Shown: positions 33,840-41,119 of the stretch, one piece after another | Layout of the letters: each line of letters opens with the position of its first letter | Numbering within the stretch: the first letter of the stretch is position 1 | NCBI RefSeq assembly: GCF_051535235.1 | Contig: NZ_JBPPLZ010000007.1 | Coordinates: forward strand, 124,001-188,000 | DNA: 64,000 nucleotides | Direction: 5' to 3' | From: Nitrobacter sp051535235 | GTDB taxonomy: Bacteria > Pseudomonadota > Alphaproteobacteria > Rhizobiales > Xanthobacteraceae | Notes under the pieces: generated by a model | What the model was told of the DNA's origin: nothing | Seen by the model: only the letters and a program-made list of their open reading frames with translations | Databases searched by the model: none | Position numbers and translations under genes: made by a program

Positions 33840-35864
33840 ATGCCGGCTGTGAGTCTGGATCTGGACGCGAGGGTGACGCCACGGAGAGCCGGTTTCGGCG
33901 ACGGGGCGATGGCATCGGCCGTTATCGCCGCCCTCGTGATCTGCGGGCTGTATGTCGGCCGCGAGATTTTCGTCCCCATTGCGCTGGCGGTGCTTCTGAG
34001 CTTCGTGCTTGCTCCGCTGGTGGAAATTCTGGAGCGATGGCATTTTCCTCGCGCCGCCAGCGTGCCGGTCGTGGTCGTGGTCGCCTTTATCGCGATCTTC
34101 GCGCTCGGCAGCCTGATCGCGAACGAGGTCAGGCATCTGGCCGAGGGCCTGCCCCGCTACCAGCAGACCATGCAGCAGAAAATCCAGTCGCTGCGGGCGT
34201 TGACCTCGACAGGGGCGCTCGATCGCGCGGCGGATATTCTTCAGACGCTGGGCAAGGAAATCAACGTACCGCAGACGCCGTCAACGGCGCCGTCGCTGTC
34301 GTCTGAAACGCCCGGCGAGGCAAAGCCGATCCCGGTCGAGGTGCGTTCTCCGCCGCCGTCCGCCCTCGAAAGCATCCTGGCGCTCATCAGTCCGCTGCTG
34401 CACCCGCTGGCGACGGTGGGCGTCGTCATCGTGTTCGTGGTCTTCATTCTTTTTCAGCGGGAGGACCTGCGTAACCGGGTCATCAAACTGGCAGGCTCGA
34501 ACGATCTGCAATCCGCGACCGCGGCGATCGACGACGCGGCGGGTCGCCTCAGCCGTTTCTTTCTGATGCAGGTTGCGCTCAACACCAGCTTCGGCGTGCT
34601 GGTGGGCCTCGGCCTTCTGGTGATCGGCGTTCCCAGCGCCATCCTCTGGGGAATCCTGGCTGCGATCCTGCGGTTCGTGCCCTATGTCGGCGTCTTCATC
34701 GCGGCGTTCTTTCCGCTGACGCTGTCTGTGGCGGTCGATCCCGGCTGGTCGATGCTGCTATGGGCGGGCGCGACCATTTTCCTGACGGAACTCATGATCG
34801 GCCAGGTGTTCGAACCTTTGCTCGTCGGGCACAGCAGCGGATTGTCTCCCGTGGCCGTTGTCGCCTCGGCGACGTTCTGGACCGCGCTGTGGGGGCCGAT
34901 CGGCCTTGTCCTTGCGACTCCATTGACGGTGTGCCTCGTCGTGCTGGGCCGCCACGTCGAGCATCTCAGGTTTCTCGACATCCTTCTCGGCGATCGTCCG
35001 GCGTTGTCTCCGCCGGAACTGTTTTATCAGAGGATGCTGGCCAACGATCCGGCCGAGGCCGTCGATACGGCGGAAGAGTTTCTGAAGGAGAGTTCGCTCG
35101 CCGAATACTACGAGACCGTCGCGTTGAAGGGATTGATGCTGGCGCAGGCCGACCTCAGGCGCGGCCGGTTGGTGCCTGATCGTCTGGCCGAAATCAAGGA
35201 TAGCGTCGCCGAGGTGGTCGACGATCTCTCCTCCGAGTTCGATGACGTTCCGACCGGAGGCCGGACGAAGGAAGCGGAAGCCGCCGACGCGATTGAAGAA
35301 ACGGCCAATGCGCCGATGCCCGAACTTCCATTCATTATTCGCGAAGGCCTTCCGCCGGACTGGCAGTCCGAATGTCCGGTGCTGTGCGTCGCCGAACGCA
35401 GCGATCTCGACGAGGCGGCCGCGATGTGTCTCGCCCAGATCCTGTCGAAGCATGGTCTCGAAGCGCGGGCTGCGAGGAAGGAGGAAACCTCGACAAGCGG
35501 AATATTCCGGCTTGCCGGCTCCGGCGTGAGACTGGTGTGCGTGTCGACCCTGGAGGACGGGAGCACCGCCCACACCCGCCATCTCGTGCGCAGACTGCGG
35601 CGCAAGATGCCGCAGGCGCGCATCCTTGTCTGTTGCTGGGGGCGGACCAACACCGGGATGACCCGCGATCACCTCAACGCCGACGCCGTGGCGGACAATC
35701 TGGGGGAAGCCGCCGCCTATTGCCTGTCGCTGGTCGAGCAAACTGCCGCGCAGGACAACGGCGCCAGGCCGCGAGCCGCATCCCGGCCGGCCGTTTCCGG
35801 GCGGGGGGCCGAGCGGAAGGCAGGGCGGCCCGAGCGAAAGGCGGACCGCGCCGGACCTTCATGA
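33840..35864 (+). CDS. AI-2E/PerM-family permease with a large cytoplasmic C-terminal extension
   Basis: A 674-residue protein. Residues about 20-400 form the AI-2E transporter (PerM) membrane domain of eight helices; recognisable are EIFVPIALAVLLSFVLAPLVEIL, the conserved ILWGILAAILRFVPYVGVFI and PIGLVLATPLTVCLVVLGRHV. The usual family length is about 350-400 residues, and here a further 275-residue region follows: first a helical ELFYQRMLANDPAEAVDTAEEFL segment, then an alpha/beta region with CPVLCVAERSDLDEAAAMCLA, GVRLVCVSTLEDG and ARILVCCWG. That extension, also seen in some rhizobial relatives, may bind a nucleotide or ligand and regulate the permease. The substrate is unknown; the AI-2 export role is inferred from the family name only. 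Confidence 0.82.
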   Translation: MPAVSLDLDARVTPRRAGFGDGAMASAVIAALVICGLYVGREIFVPIALAVLLSFVLAPLVEILERWHFPRAASVPVVVVVAFIAIFALGSLIANEVRHLAEGLPRYQQTMQQKIQSLRALTSTGALDRAADILQTLGKEINVPQTPSTAPSLSSETPGEAKPIPVEVRSPPPSALESILALISPLLHPLATVGVVIVFVVFILFQREDLRNRVIKLAGSNDLQSATAAIDDAAGRLSRFFLMQVALNTSFGVLVGLGLLVIGVPSAILWGILAAILRFVPYVGVFIAAFFPLTLSVAVDPGWSMLLWAGATIFLTELMIGQVFEPLLVGHSSGLSPVAVVASATFWTALWGPIGLVLATPLTVCLVVLGRHVEHLRFLDILLGDRPALSPPELFYQRMLANDPAEAVDTAEEFLKESSLAEYYETVALKGLMLAQADLRRGRLVPDRLAEIKDSVAEVVDDLSSEFDDVPTGGRTKEAEAADAIEETANAPMPELPFIIREGLPPDWQSECPVLCVAERSDLDEAAAMCLAQILSKHGLEARAARKEETSTSGIFRLAGSGVRLVCVSTLEDGSTAHTRHLVRRLRRKMPQARILVCCWGRTNTGMTRDHLNADAVADNLGEAAAYCLSLVEQTAAQDNGARPRAASRPAVSGRGAERKAGRPERKADRAGPS

Positions 35865-35940
35865 CGTCCGCCTGCCGCCGCGATCGGTGTTGACTTGCCT
35901 GGTCCCGCTTGTTGGTGTGAAAGGAGCTTGGAGAGAGGCG

Positions 35941-36711
35941 ATGGACGACTGGAGTGCCGAGCAATACCTGAAGTTCGAGGACGAACGAACGCGCCCGTCG
36001 CGCGATCTGCTGGCGCAGGTTCCGCTGAGCGCGCCGCGCAAGGCCGTCGATATCGGCTGCGGTCCGGGTAATTCCACCGAACTGCTGGTCGAGCGCTGGC
36101 CGCAGGTTGAGATCATCGGCATCGATACATCCGCCGATATGTTGCGGCGGGCGCGCGAGCGGCTGCCAGAACAGACGTTCATCGAAGCCAACGTCACGCA
36201 CTGGGTTCCGCCGGCGAACACCGATCTTCTGTTCGCCAATGCGATCTTCCAGTGGGTGCCGGATCACCTGCGCCAGTTGCAGCGCCTGCTCGAGGCCTTG
36301 CCGTCAGGCGGCGTGCTGGCGGTGCAGATGCCGGACAATCTCGACGAACCCAGTCACGTCATGATGCGCGAGGTGGCTCATTCGGGACCGTGGCGGGAAA
36401 CACTTGCGAACGCCGCGCGGGCGAAAGACAGGCTGTTGCGGCCGGGCGGCTACTACGACGCGCTGCGGCCGCTGTGTCGGCGCATCGAGATCTGGCATAC
36501 CATTTATAATCATGTCCTGGCGGAGGCTGCGGCGATCGTCGAATGGGTGAAGGGCACCGGGCTGCGGCCCTTCCTCGATCCGCTCGAGCCTGCCGAGAGA
36601 AAGGAATTCCTGCGCGAATACACCGCGCATATCGCCGCCGCCTATCCGTTGCAGGCGGACGGCAAGGTGCTGCTGCGCTTTCCGCGTTTCTTCCTGGTCG
36701 CGATCAGGTGA
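35941..36711 (+). CDS. tam: Trans-aconitate 2-methyltransferase
   Basis: A 256-residue class I SAM methyltransferase; GGAGAGAGGCG lies just before the ATG at 35941. Motif I is VDIGCGPGNSTELL, followed by IIGIDTSADMLRRAR (motif II), then ANAIFQWVPDH (family-specific post-motif) and PSGGVLAVQMPDNLDEPSHVMM. The family-specific N-terminus DDWSAEQYLKFEDERTRPSRDLL matches Tam closely, and the length fits. It methylates trans-aconitate, a spontaneous inhibitor formed from cis-aconitate in the citric acid cycle. Stand-alone gene. Confidence 0.93.
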   Translation: MDDWSAEQYLKFEDERTRPSRDLLAQVPLSAPRKAVDIGCGPGNSTELLVERWPQVEIIGIDTSADMLRRARERLPEQTFIEANVTHWVPPANTDLLFANAIFQWVPDHLRQLQRLLEALPSGGVLAVQMPDNLDEPSHVMMREVAHSGPWRETLANAARAKDRLLRPGGYYDALRPLCRRIEIWHTIYNHVLAEAAAIVEWVKGTGLRPFLDPLEPAERKEFLREYTAHIAAAYPLQADGKVLLRFPRFFLVAIR

Positions 36712-36839
36712 GGCCGCGAGCCACGCGATTGCAGGACACGGAAGCGAACGCCGCGCTGCATTTTGCCGCGGTGCATCCTCTCGATTCCGTCATGGCGAAT
36801 GGAATAGAAGGCTTCTCCCTTCCACGATGAGACCGCGTG

Positions 36840-37427
36840 ATGTCCCCGACGCCTGAATCTCCGCAAATTGTGAAGAGGGCCGCCCTGCGCCCGTTGCCGA
36901 TGCTGATCTTTTCCTCGCGCTGGCTGCAGTTGCCGCTCTATATCGGCCTCATCATCGCCCAGGGCGTCTATGTCGTCCTGTTCCTGAAGGAGTTGTGGCA
37001 TCTTATCGCGCACTCCTTCGATTTCACCGAGCAGCAGATCATGCTGGTGGTGCTTGGCCTTATCGACGTGGTGATGATCTCGAATCTTCTGGTGATGGTC
37101 ATTGTCGGCGGCTACGAGACCTTCGTGTCGCGACTTAATCTCGAGGGCCACCCGGACGAGCCGGAGTGGCTCAGCCATGTCAACGCCAGCGTTCTCAAGA
37201 TCAAGCTGGCGATGGCGATCATCGGCATCTCGTCGATTCATCTGCTGCGGACCTTCATCGAGGCTGGAAACCTCGGCAGCGCGGCGCGCCCCACGAATTA
37301 CACCGAAAGCGGCGTGATGTGGCAGACCATCATCCATCTCGTATTCATCGTTTCGGCGATCGGCATCGCGCTCGCGGATCGCATCTCGAGCGGGTCGAAC
37401 GGGACGCACGGCCAGGCGGAGCATTGA
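36840..37427 (+). CDS. UPF0114/YqhA-family membrane protein
   Basis: A 195-residue protein (GTG at 36837 is an equally close alternative). Sequence has a basic N-terminus, then four hydrophobic helices: IFSSRWLQLPLYIGLIIAQGVYVVLF, QQIMLVVLGLIDVVMISNLLVMVIVGGYE, a stretch around KIKLAMAIIGISSIHLL, and TIIHLVFIVSAIGIALADR. The GGYETFVS and SSIHLL motifs are the hallmark of TIGR00645 (UPF0114). A molecular function is not established for the family. It ends 2 bases before the start of the MltB-type gene, so they are probably one transcript. Confidence 0.88.
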   Translation: MSPTPESPQIVKRAALRPLPMLIFSSRWLQLPLYIGLIIAQGVYVVLFLKELWHLIAHSFDFTEQQIMLVVLGLIDVVMISNLLVMVIVGGYETFVSRLNLEGHPDEPEWLSHVNASVLKIKLAMAIIGISSIHLLRTFIEAGNLGSAARPTNYTESGVMWQTIIHLVFIVSAIGIALADRISSGSNGTHGQAEH

Positions 37428-37429
37428 GC

Positions 37430-38683
37430 ATGGCGGCTGCCGGCTGGAATATGCTGCGGCGGCTTGCGATCGCGATCATGGTCGTGCTCGCTCTCGGTGT
37501 CGGAGTGCCGCCGGCGCAGGCGGCCGATGCCGGCTTCACGCAGTTCATCGCTTCGCTGTGGCCCGAGGCGCAACAGGCTGGCGTCTCGCGCGCGACCTTC
37601 GATGCCGTGACGGCGACATTGGAGCCTGACTACAAGCTTCCCGACCTGATCCTGCCCGGCCGGCCCGCGACCGGCGCGCCGTCGCAGGCGGAATTCGTCC
37701 AGGTGCCGGCAGATTACATCAAGGAGGGCAGCATCGCGCGGCTGGCGACTGAGGGGCAGCGGCTGATGCAGAAATATCGCCCGACGCTGAGCGCGATCGA
37801 AAAGCGGTTCGGCGTGCCGGCGCCGATCATCCTTGCGATCTGGGGCCGCGAAACCGATTACGGCCGCTACACGCTGCCTTACGACGCGATGCGCGTGCTG
37901 GCGACGCAGGCTTATGTCGGCCGCCGCAAGGACCAGTACCGCACCGAATTCATCGACGGGCTGCTGCTGTTGCAGCACGGGGATGTCTCGCGCAAGAACT
38001 TCCGCGCATCGTGGGGCGGCGCCACCGGCCTCACGCAGTTTCTGCCGTCCGAACTCGCCAAACACGGCGTCGATTTCGACGGCGATGGCCGCGTCGATAT
38101 CTGGACCTCGGTGCCCGATGCGCTCGCCTCGGCCGCACAGCAACTGGTCAACAAGGGCTGGCAGGCGGGCGTGCGCTGGGCCTACGAGGTGCGCGCACCG
38201 GCGAACGTGGATTGCACGGAGGGCGTGCCGGAGGTGACCAGGCCGATCGGCGAATGGCTGCGCGAGGGATTTTTGCCTGTGCGGGGACAACAACTGACCG
38301 CAACGGAGCGCGCGCAGGGCGCATCGCTGCTGCAACCTGAAGGGATTTATGGCCCCTCGTTTCTCACCACCAAAAACTACTTCGTCATCAAGGAATACAA
38401 TTTCTCCGACCTCTACGTGCTGTTCGTCGGCCATCTCGCCGATCGCATGACGAGTCCGCTGCCGTTCGCGACGCCGTGGTCGGCATCGACCCAGTTGCGA
38501 AGCCGCGACGTCGAGGCGATGCAACGCCATCTGACGCGGGTCGGCCTGTACAAAGACAAGATCGACGGCAAGGCCGGGATGCTGACGCGCGCAGCCCTCG
38601 GCGCCTACCAGAAATCGGCCAAACTCAAAGTTGATTGCTGGCCGAGCGATGCGGTGCTGCGCGCAATGAATGGCGCGCGCTGA
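37430..38683 (+). CDS. Lytic murein transglycosylase (MltB type) with peptidoglycan-binding domain
   Basis: A 417-residue exported enzyme; the ATG at 37430 lies 2 bases after the UPF0114 stop, while the longer open frame overlaps that gene and is discarded. Signal peptide about residues 1-32 (LAIAIMVVLALGVGVPPAQA). The SLT_2 domain (about 35-330) has the catalytic Glu141 in LAIWGRETDYGRY, then SWGGATGLTQFLPSEL and FVIKEYNFSDLYVLFVGHLADR. A PG_binding_1 domain follows (about 355-410: VEAMQRHLTRVGLYKDKIDGKAG). It cleaves the MurNAc-GlcNAc bond to form 1,6-anhydromuropeptides. Confidence 0.93.
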   Translation: MAAAGWNMLRRLAIAIMVVLALGVGVPPAQAADAGFTQFIASLWPEAQQAGVSRATFDAVTATLEPDYKLPDLILPGRPATGAPSQAEFVQVPADYIKEGSIARLATEGQRLMQKYRPTLSAIEKRFGVPAPIILAIWGRETDYGRYTLPYDAMRVLATQAYVGRRKDQYRTEFIDGLLLLQHGDVSRKNFRASWGGATGLTQFLPSELAKHGVDFDGDGRVDIWTSVPDALASAAQQLVNKGWQAGVRWAYEVRAPANVDCTEGVPEVTRPIGEWLREGFLPVRGQQLTATERAQGASLLQPEGIYGPSFLTTKNYFVIKEYNFSDLYVLFVGHLADRMTSPLPFATPWSASTQLRSRDVEAMQRHLTRVGLYKDKIDGKAGMLTRAALGAYQKSAKLKVDCWPSDAVLRAMNGAR

Positions 38684-38723
38684 CCTTGAGCGTTTCCCGT
38701 TTCGACGAAACGCGGTCACCTGA

Positions 38724-38805
38724 CGTCATTGCGAGCGAAGCGAAGCAATCCAGCCTTCTTCCGGAGCTTTCTGGATTGCTTCGGCGCGAGGCGCCTCGCA
38801 TGACG
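38724..38805. repeat. Palindromic extragenic repeat (family C, CGTCATTGCGAG type)
   Basis: Starts CGTCATTGCGAGCGAAGCGA and ends with CTCGCATGACG, with inner arms GCAATCCAG and CTGGATTGC. The element folds into one long hairpin, as expected of this class. Confidence 0.75.
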
Positions 38806-38838
38806 GCACTTGATTCCATGTAACGATGAATGACTATG

Positions 38839-38912
38839 GAGCGCTTTCGAGCGAAGCATGTCCTCGGGCTTGATCCGAAGATGGTTTCGGTTCGCGTGAA
38901 GAACCGCGCCAG
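38839..38912 (+). repeat. Dispersed extragenic repeat, family A
   Basis: Contains GAGCGCTTTCGAGCGAAGCA, TGTCCTCGGGCTTGATCCGA and GGTTCGCGTGAAGAACCGCG. It sits between the palindromic repeat and the terminator of the next gene. Confidence 0.7.
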
Positions 38913-38933
38913 ACACCAGGCGCTGAACGTCAT

Positions 38934-38970
38934 CGACAAAAGAAAAACCCGGCCAGGAGGCCGGGTTTCT
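38934..38970 (-). terminator. Rho-independent terminator of the first glycine-zipper gene
   Basis: On the minus strand, AAACCCGGCC pairs with GGCCGGGTTT over 10 bases (38945-38968, 4-base loop) and is followed by TTCTTTTG. It lies 29 bases after the stop codon of the gene at 38997. Confidence 0.85.
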
Positions 38971-38996
38971 GAAGTCGTATCGTTCGAGGGTCCGGA

Positions 38997-39275
38997 TCAG
39001 TCGCAAACCCGGATGCGGCGGAAGCGCCAGCCATATCCGTCCCAGAACCTCTCGCGCACCATGTGGCATGGTGGTTCTTCCACATAGACCGGAGCCGGCG
39101 CGGCATAGGCCGGACGGCTGTTGGCAATTGCGCCGCCGATAAGGGCGCCGCCGATCAAACCTCCAGCGATACCGGCTGCGACGTCGCCGCCGCCCGCATG
39201 TGCCTGCGGAGCCGTCGCTACCGAACCTCCCGCAACCGTAGCAGCCGCGAGAAGGGCGAAAACTGTCTTCTTCAT
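38997..39275 (-). CDS. Secreted glycine-zipper small protein, paralogue 1
   Basis: A 92-residue protein with AGGAGAG upstream of ATG 39275. Residues 1-28 are a signal peptide (MKKTVFALLAAATVAGGSVA). Then comes a glycine-zipper helix (AAGIAGGLIGGALIGGAIA), which usually inserts into or spans a membrane, then a Pro/Ala spacer and a C-terminal block CHMVRERFWDGYGWRFRRIR plus VCD with two cysteines. This C-terminal pattern is shared with the paralogue at 39504. No named family; small outer-membrane or periplasmic protein. Strong terminator follows. Confidence 0.8.
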   Translation of the reverse strand: MKKTVFALLAAATVAGGSVATAPQAHAGGGDVAAGIAGGLIGGALIGGAIANSRPAYAAPAPVYVEEPPCHMVRERFWDGYGWRFRRIRVCD

Positions 39276-39503
39276 CTTGAAGTCTCTCCTGAGAGTAGCA
39301 CCACGACCGGGCGCAGGTTTAAAGCAACTTGCAACGCCGCCGTTCAATCGGCTGTCCCACCCCGAAGCGCCTGACATCAACCCGATGCAAACGTTCGCAA
39401 GTCAGTTGGCCGAAATAACGGCTTTTTCAGGCCATCACGCTCAGCCTTCCGGAAAACGCCGATAGTACAATCCGGAAATTGATTCGATAAGGCCGCCGCT
39501 GAA

Positions 39504-39827
39504 TCAGCCGCACACCCGTACCCGCCGAATCCGCCAGCCATAGCCGTCCCAGAAGCGCTGGCGCTGCCAATAGCAGCCGGGCGCCGCGACATAGCCCGGG
39601 CCGTAATAGCCGTAGCCGGGGCCATAGTATCCGTATCCCGGACCGTAATATCCGGGGCCGTAATAATAACCCGGTCCGGCCAGCGCTCCGCCGAGGATGG
39701 CGCCGCCGATCAATCCGCCAACGACGCCGGCAGCGACGCGGCCACCGCGTGCTTCGGCGGCTTGAGGCGCGGCAACGGCCGTGACCAGCGCGGCGGCAGT
39801 CGCCAAGGCCAACATTTGTCTCTTCAT
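39504..39827 (-). CDS. Secreted glycine-zipper small protein, paralogue 2, with GYYGPG repeats
   Basis: A 107-residue protein with AAGGTGA before ATG 39827. It has a signal peptide (MKRQMLALATAAALVTAVAAPQAAEA), the glycine zipper VAAGVVGGLIGGAILGGALA, then several GYYGPG/GYGYYGPGY repeats, and the C-terminal block WQRQRFWDGYGWRIRRVRVC, which is nearly the same as in the paralogue 228 bases downstream. The Tyr/Gly/Pro repeats are absent from the other copy. Tandem duplication with divergence is the simplest reading. Function unknown. Confidence 0.8.
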   Translation of the reverse strand: MKRQMLALATAAALVTAVAAPQAAEARGGRVAAGVVGGLIGGAILGGALAGPGYYYGPGYYGPGYGYYGPGYGYYGPGYVAAPGCYWQRQRFWDGYGWRIRRVRVCG

Positions 39828-40132
39828 GGCTTCACCTTTTCTCCTGCGTCCATCCACAACAATCTGGGTGCTGTGGATGGACGATTTCACATCCGGTTTG
39901 AACGATTAATGAACGTGGCGGCCCGATGATGCCACGATCCGGAATTTAATGTGAAAATTTGATTATGTATTTCAGTAGGTTACATCATATCGGGAAGAAG
40001 GGCGGCGAGATCTGGCTGCATCGCTCCTCCGGCAGTTTGGAATAGCTTCAAAAAGCCGGTTTTCCCTTTGCGTTTCGCGACGTGCTCCAACAATATTGGC
40101 CCGGGTCCGCGTGCCACTATTGGGTTCCGTTT
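39828..40132. other. Intergenic region, no supported gene
   Basis: About 305 bases before bfd. A 130-residue open frame on the minus strand (39980-40372) is antisense to bfd and lacks a ribosome-binding site. The stretch 39895-39990 is AT-rich and probably holds the promoter for bfd; I do not see a second Irr-type palindrome here. Confidence 0.45.
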
Positions 40133-40396
40133 ATGATTGTTTGTTCCTGTAACGTATTGACCGATCACGATGTTCGCTCCGCCGTAACAGCACCGGACGA
40201 CCTGCGTCGCTCTCCCCGGCAGGTCTACGGATGTCTCGGATGCAGTGCCGAATGCGGTCGATGTGCCCGAACGATCAGATCCATCATCAAGGAAGCGCTG
40301 GGCGCTTGTGCCCGGAAATGTTGCGAAGGGTGTCCCCACTCCGCAATGCACGCAGAAGTCGAGCAAATTCAAATTCAGACCGAAATCACCCTCTGA
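40133..40396 (+). CDS. bfd: Bacterioferritin-associated ferredoxin (Bfd), 2Fe-2S
   Basis: An 87-residue protein starting MIVCSCNVLTDHDVR; the frame opens earlier but the Cys-rich domain starts here. The four Fe-S ligands of Bfd are visible as C4xC6 and C41xxC44 (AECGRC), within CLGCSAECGRCARTI; two extra cysteines (C34, C37) are unusual. Bfd reduces the iron core of bacterioferritin through its haem to mobilise Fe2+. Bfr itself is encoded 176 bases downstream in the same direction. The C-terminal 30 residues hold four more cysteines (ACARKCCEGCP region), an extension not present in E. coli Bfd (64 residues). Confidence 0.85.
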   Translation: MIVCSCNVLTDHDVRSAVTAPDDLRRSPRQVYGCLGCSAECGRCARTIRSIIKEALGACARKCCEGCPHSAMHAEVEQIQIQTEITL

Positions 40397-40492
40397 CGTC
40401 CCATTACCACATCGCCGAAAGCCTTTTTGGCCTCGCTTTGCCGGCGGATGGCTGACCGTCCTTTCTTGGGGGTTGTTGCGCTGCCGAATCTG

Positions 40493-40511
40493 ATTTAGAA
40501 GTATTCTAAAT
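40493..40511. promoter_or_regulatory. Irr-box-like iron control element upstream of bfr
   Basis: ATTTAGAA-GTA-TTCTAAAT is a perfect 8-base inverted repeat with a 3-base spacer, matching the TTTAGAA-N3-TTCTAAA form of the iron control element bound by Irr in Bradyrhizobium-type bacteria. It lies 61 bases before the bfr start codon, a suitable place for an operator. Irr normally represses iron-storage genes when iron (haem) is low. Confidence 0.75.
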
Positions 40512-40572
40512 TAGGTCGGCGGGCGCGACGGCCGCCTGCCAGCATCAAAACATATAGAACAGGAGCTGCTCC

Positions 40573-41055
40573 ATGAAGGGCGAACCGAAAGTTATTGAAT
40601 ACCTGAACAAGGCGCTTCGCCACGAACTGACCGCCATCAACCAGTATTGGCTGCATTACCGGTTGCTGGACAACTGGGGCATCAAGGATCTTGCGAAGAA
40701 ATGGCGCGCCGAATCCATCGAGGAAATGGAACACGCCGACAAGCTGATCGACCGCATCATCTTCCTTGATGGTTTTCCGAATCTGCAGGTGCTCGATCCC
40801 CTGCACATCGGCCAGAACGTCGGCGAGGTGATGGATTGCGATCTCAAGGCGGAATATTCGGCGCGCGCGCTTTATGAAGAGGCCGCGACCCACTGCCACA
40901 GCGTGAAGGACTACGTCACCCGCGACCTCTTCGAGAGCCTGATGAAGGACGAGGAAAGCCATATCGACTTCCTCGAAACCCAGATCGATCTCATCAAGAA
41001 GATCGGCGTCGAGCTTTACTCGCAGAAACATATCGGCGAAATGGATCACGACTGA
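40573..41055 (+). CDS. bfr: Bacterioferritin
   Basis: A 160-residue protein with AGGAG before its ATG. The Euk-Ferritin-like fold has ferroxidase ligands E18 and E51/H54, and the haem-ligand Met52 is in SIEEMEHADKLIDR. FLDGFPNLQVLDPLHIGQNV and YEEAATHCHSVKDYVTRDLFE are typical of Bfr. It forms 24-mer shells storing ferric iron with haem b between subunit pairs. Bfd is upstream, and an Irr-box-like palindrome precedes it, so it is likely derepressed under iron sufficiency. Confidence 0.96.
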   Translation: MKGEPKVIEYLNKALRHELTAINQYWLHYRLLDNWGIKDLAKKWRAESIEEMEHADKLIDRIIFLDGFPNLQVLDPLHIGQNVGEVMDCDLKAEYSARALYEEAATHCHSVKDYVTRDLFESLMKDEESHIDFLETQIDLIKKIGVELYSQKHIGEMDHD

Positions 41056-41075
41056 TCGCGAGCTTCCGCTTTCCG

Positions 41076-41109
41076 AAAAAGCCGGCGCCTTCGAGCGCCG
41101 GCTTTTTTT
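41076..41109 (+). terminator. Rho-independent terminator of bfr
   Basis: AAAAAGCCGGCGC (41076-41088) and GCGCCGGCTTTTT (41095-41107) form a 13-base perfect stem with a 6-base loop, followed by more T. The A-run on the left makes it able to act also on the convergent oligopeptidase gene. Confidence 0.9.
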
Positions 41110-41119
41110 GCGTCTGTCG

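Noticed and set aside
39980..40372. 130-residue minus-strand frame opposite bfd
   Set aside because: It is antisense to a clear Bfd coding region and has no recognisable domain.
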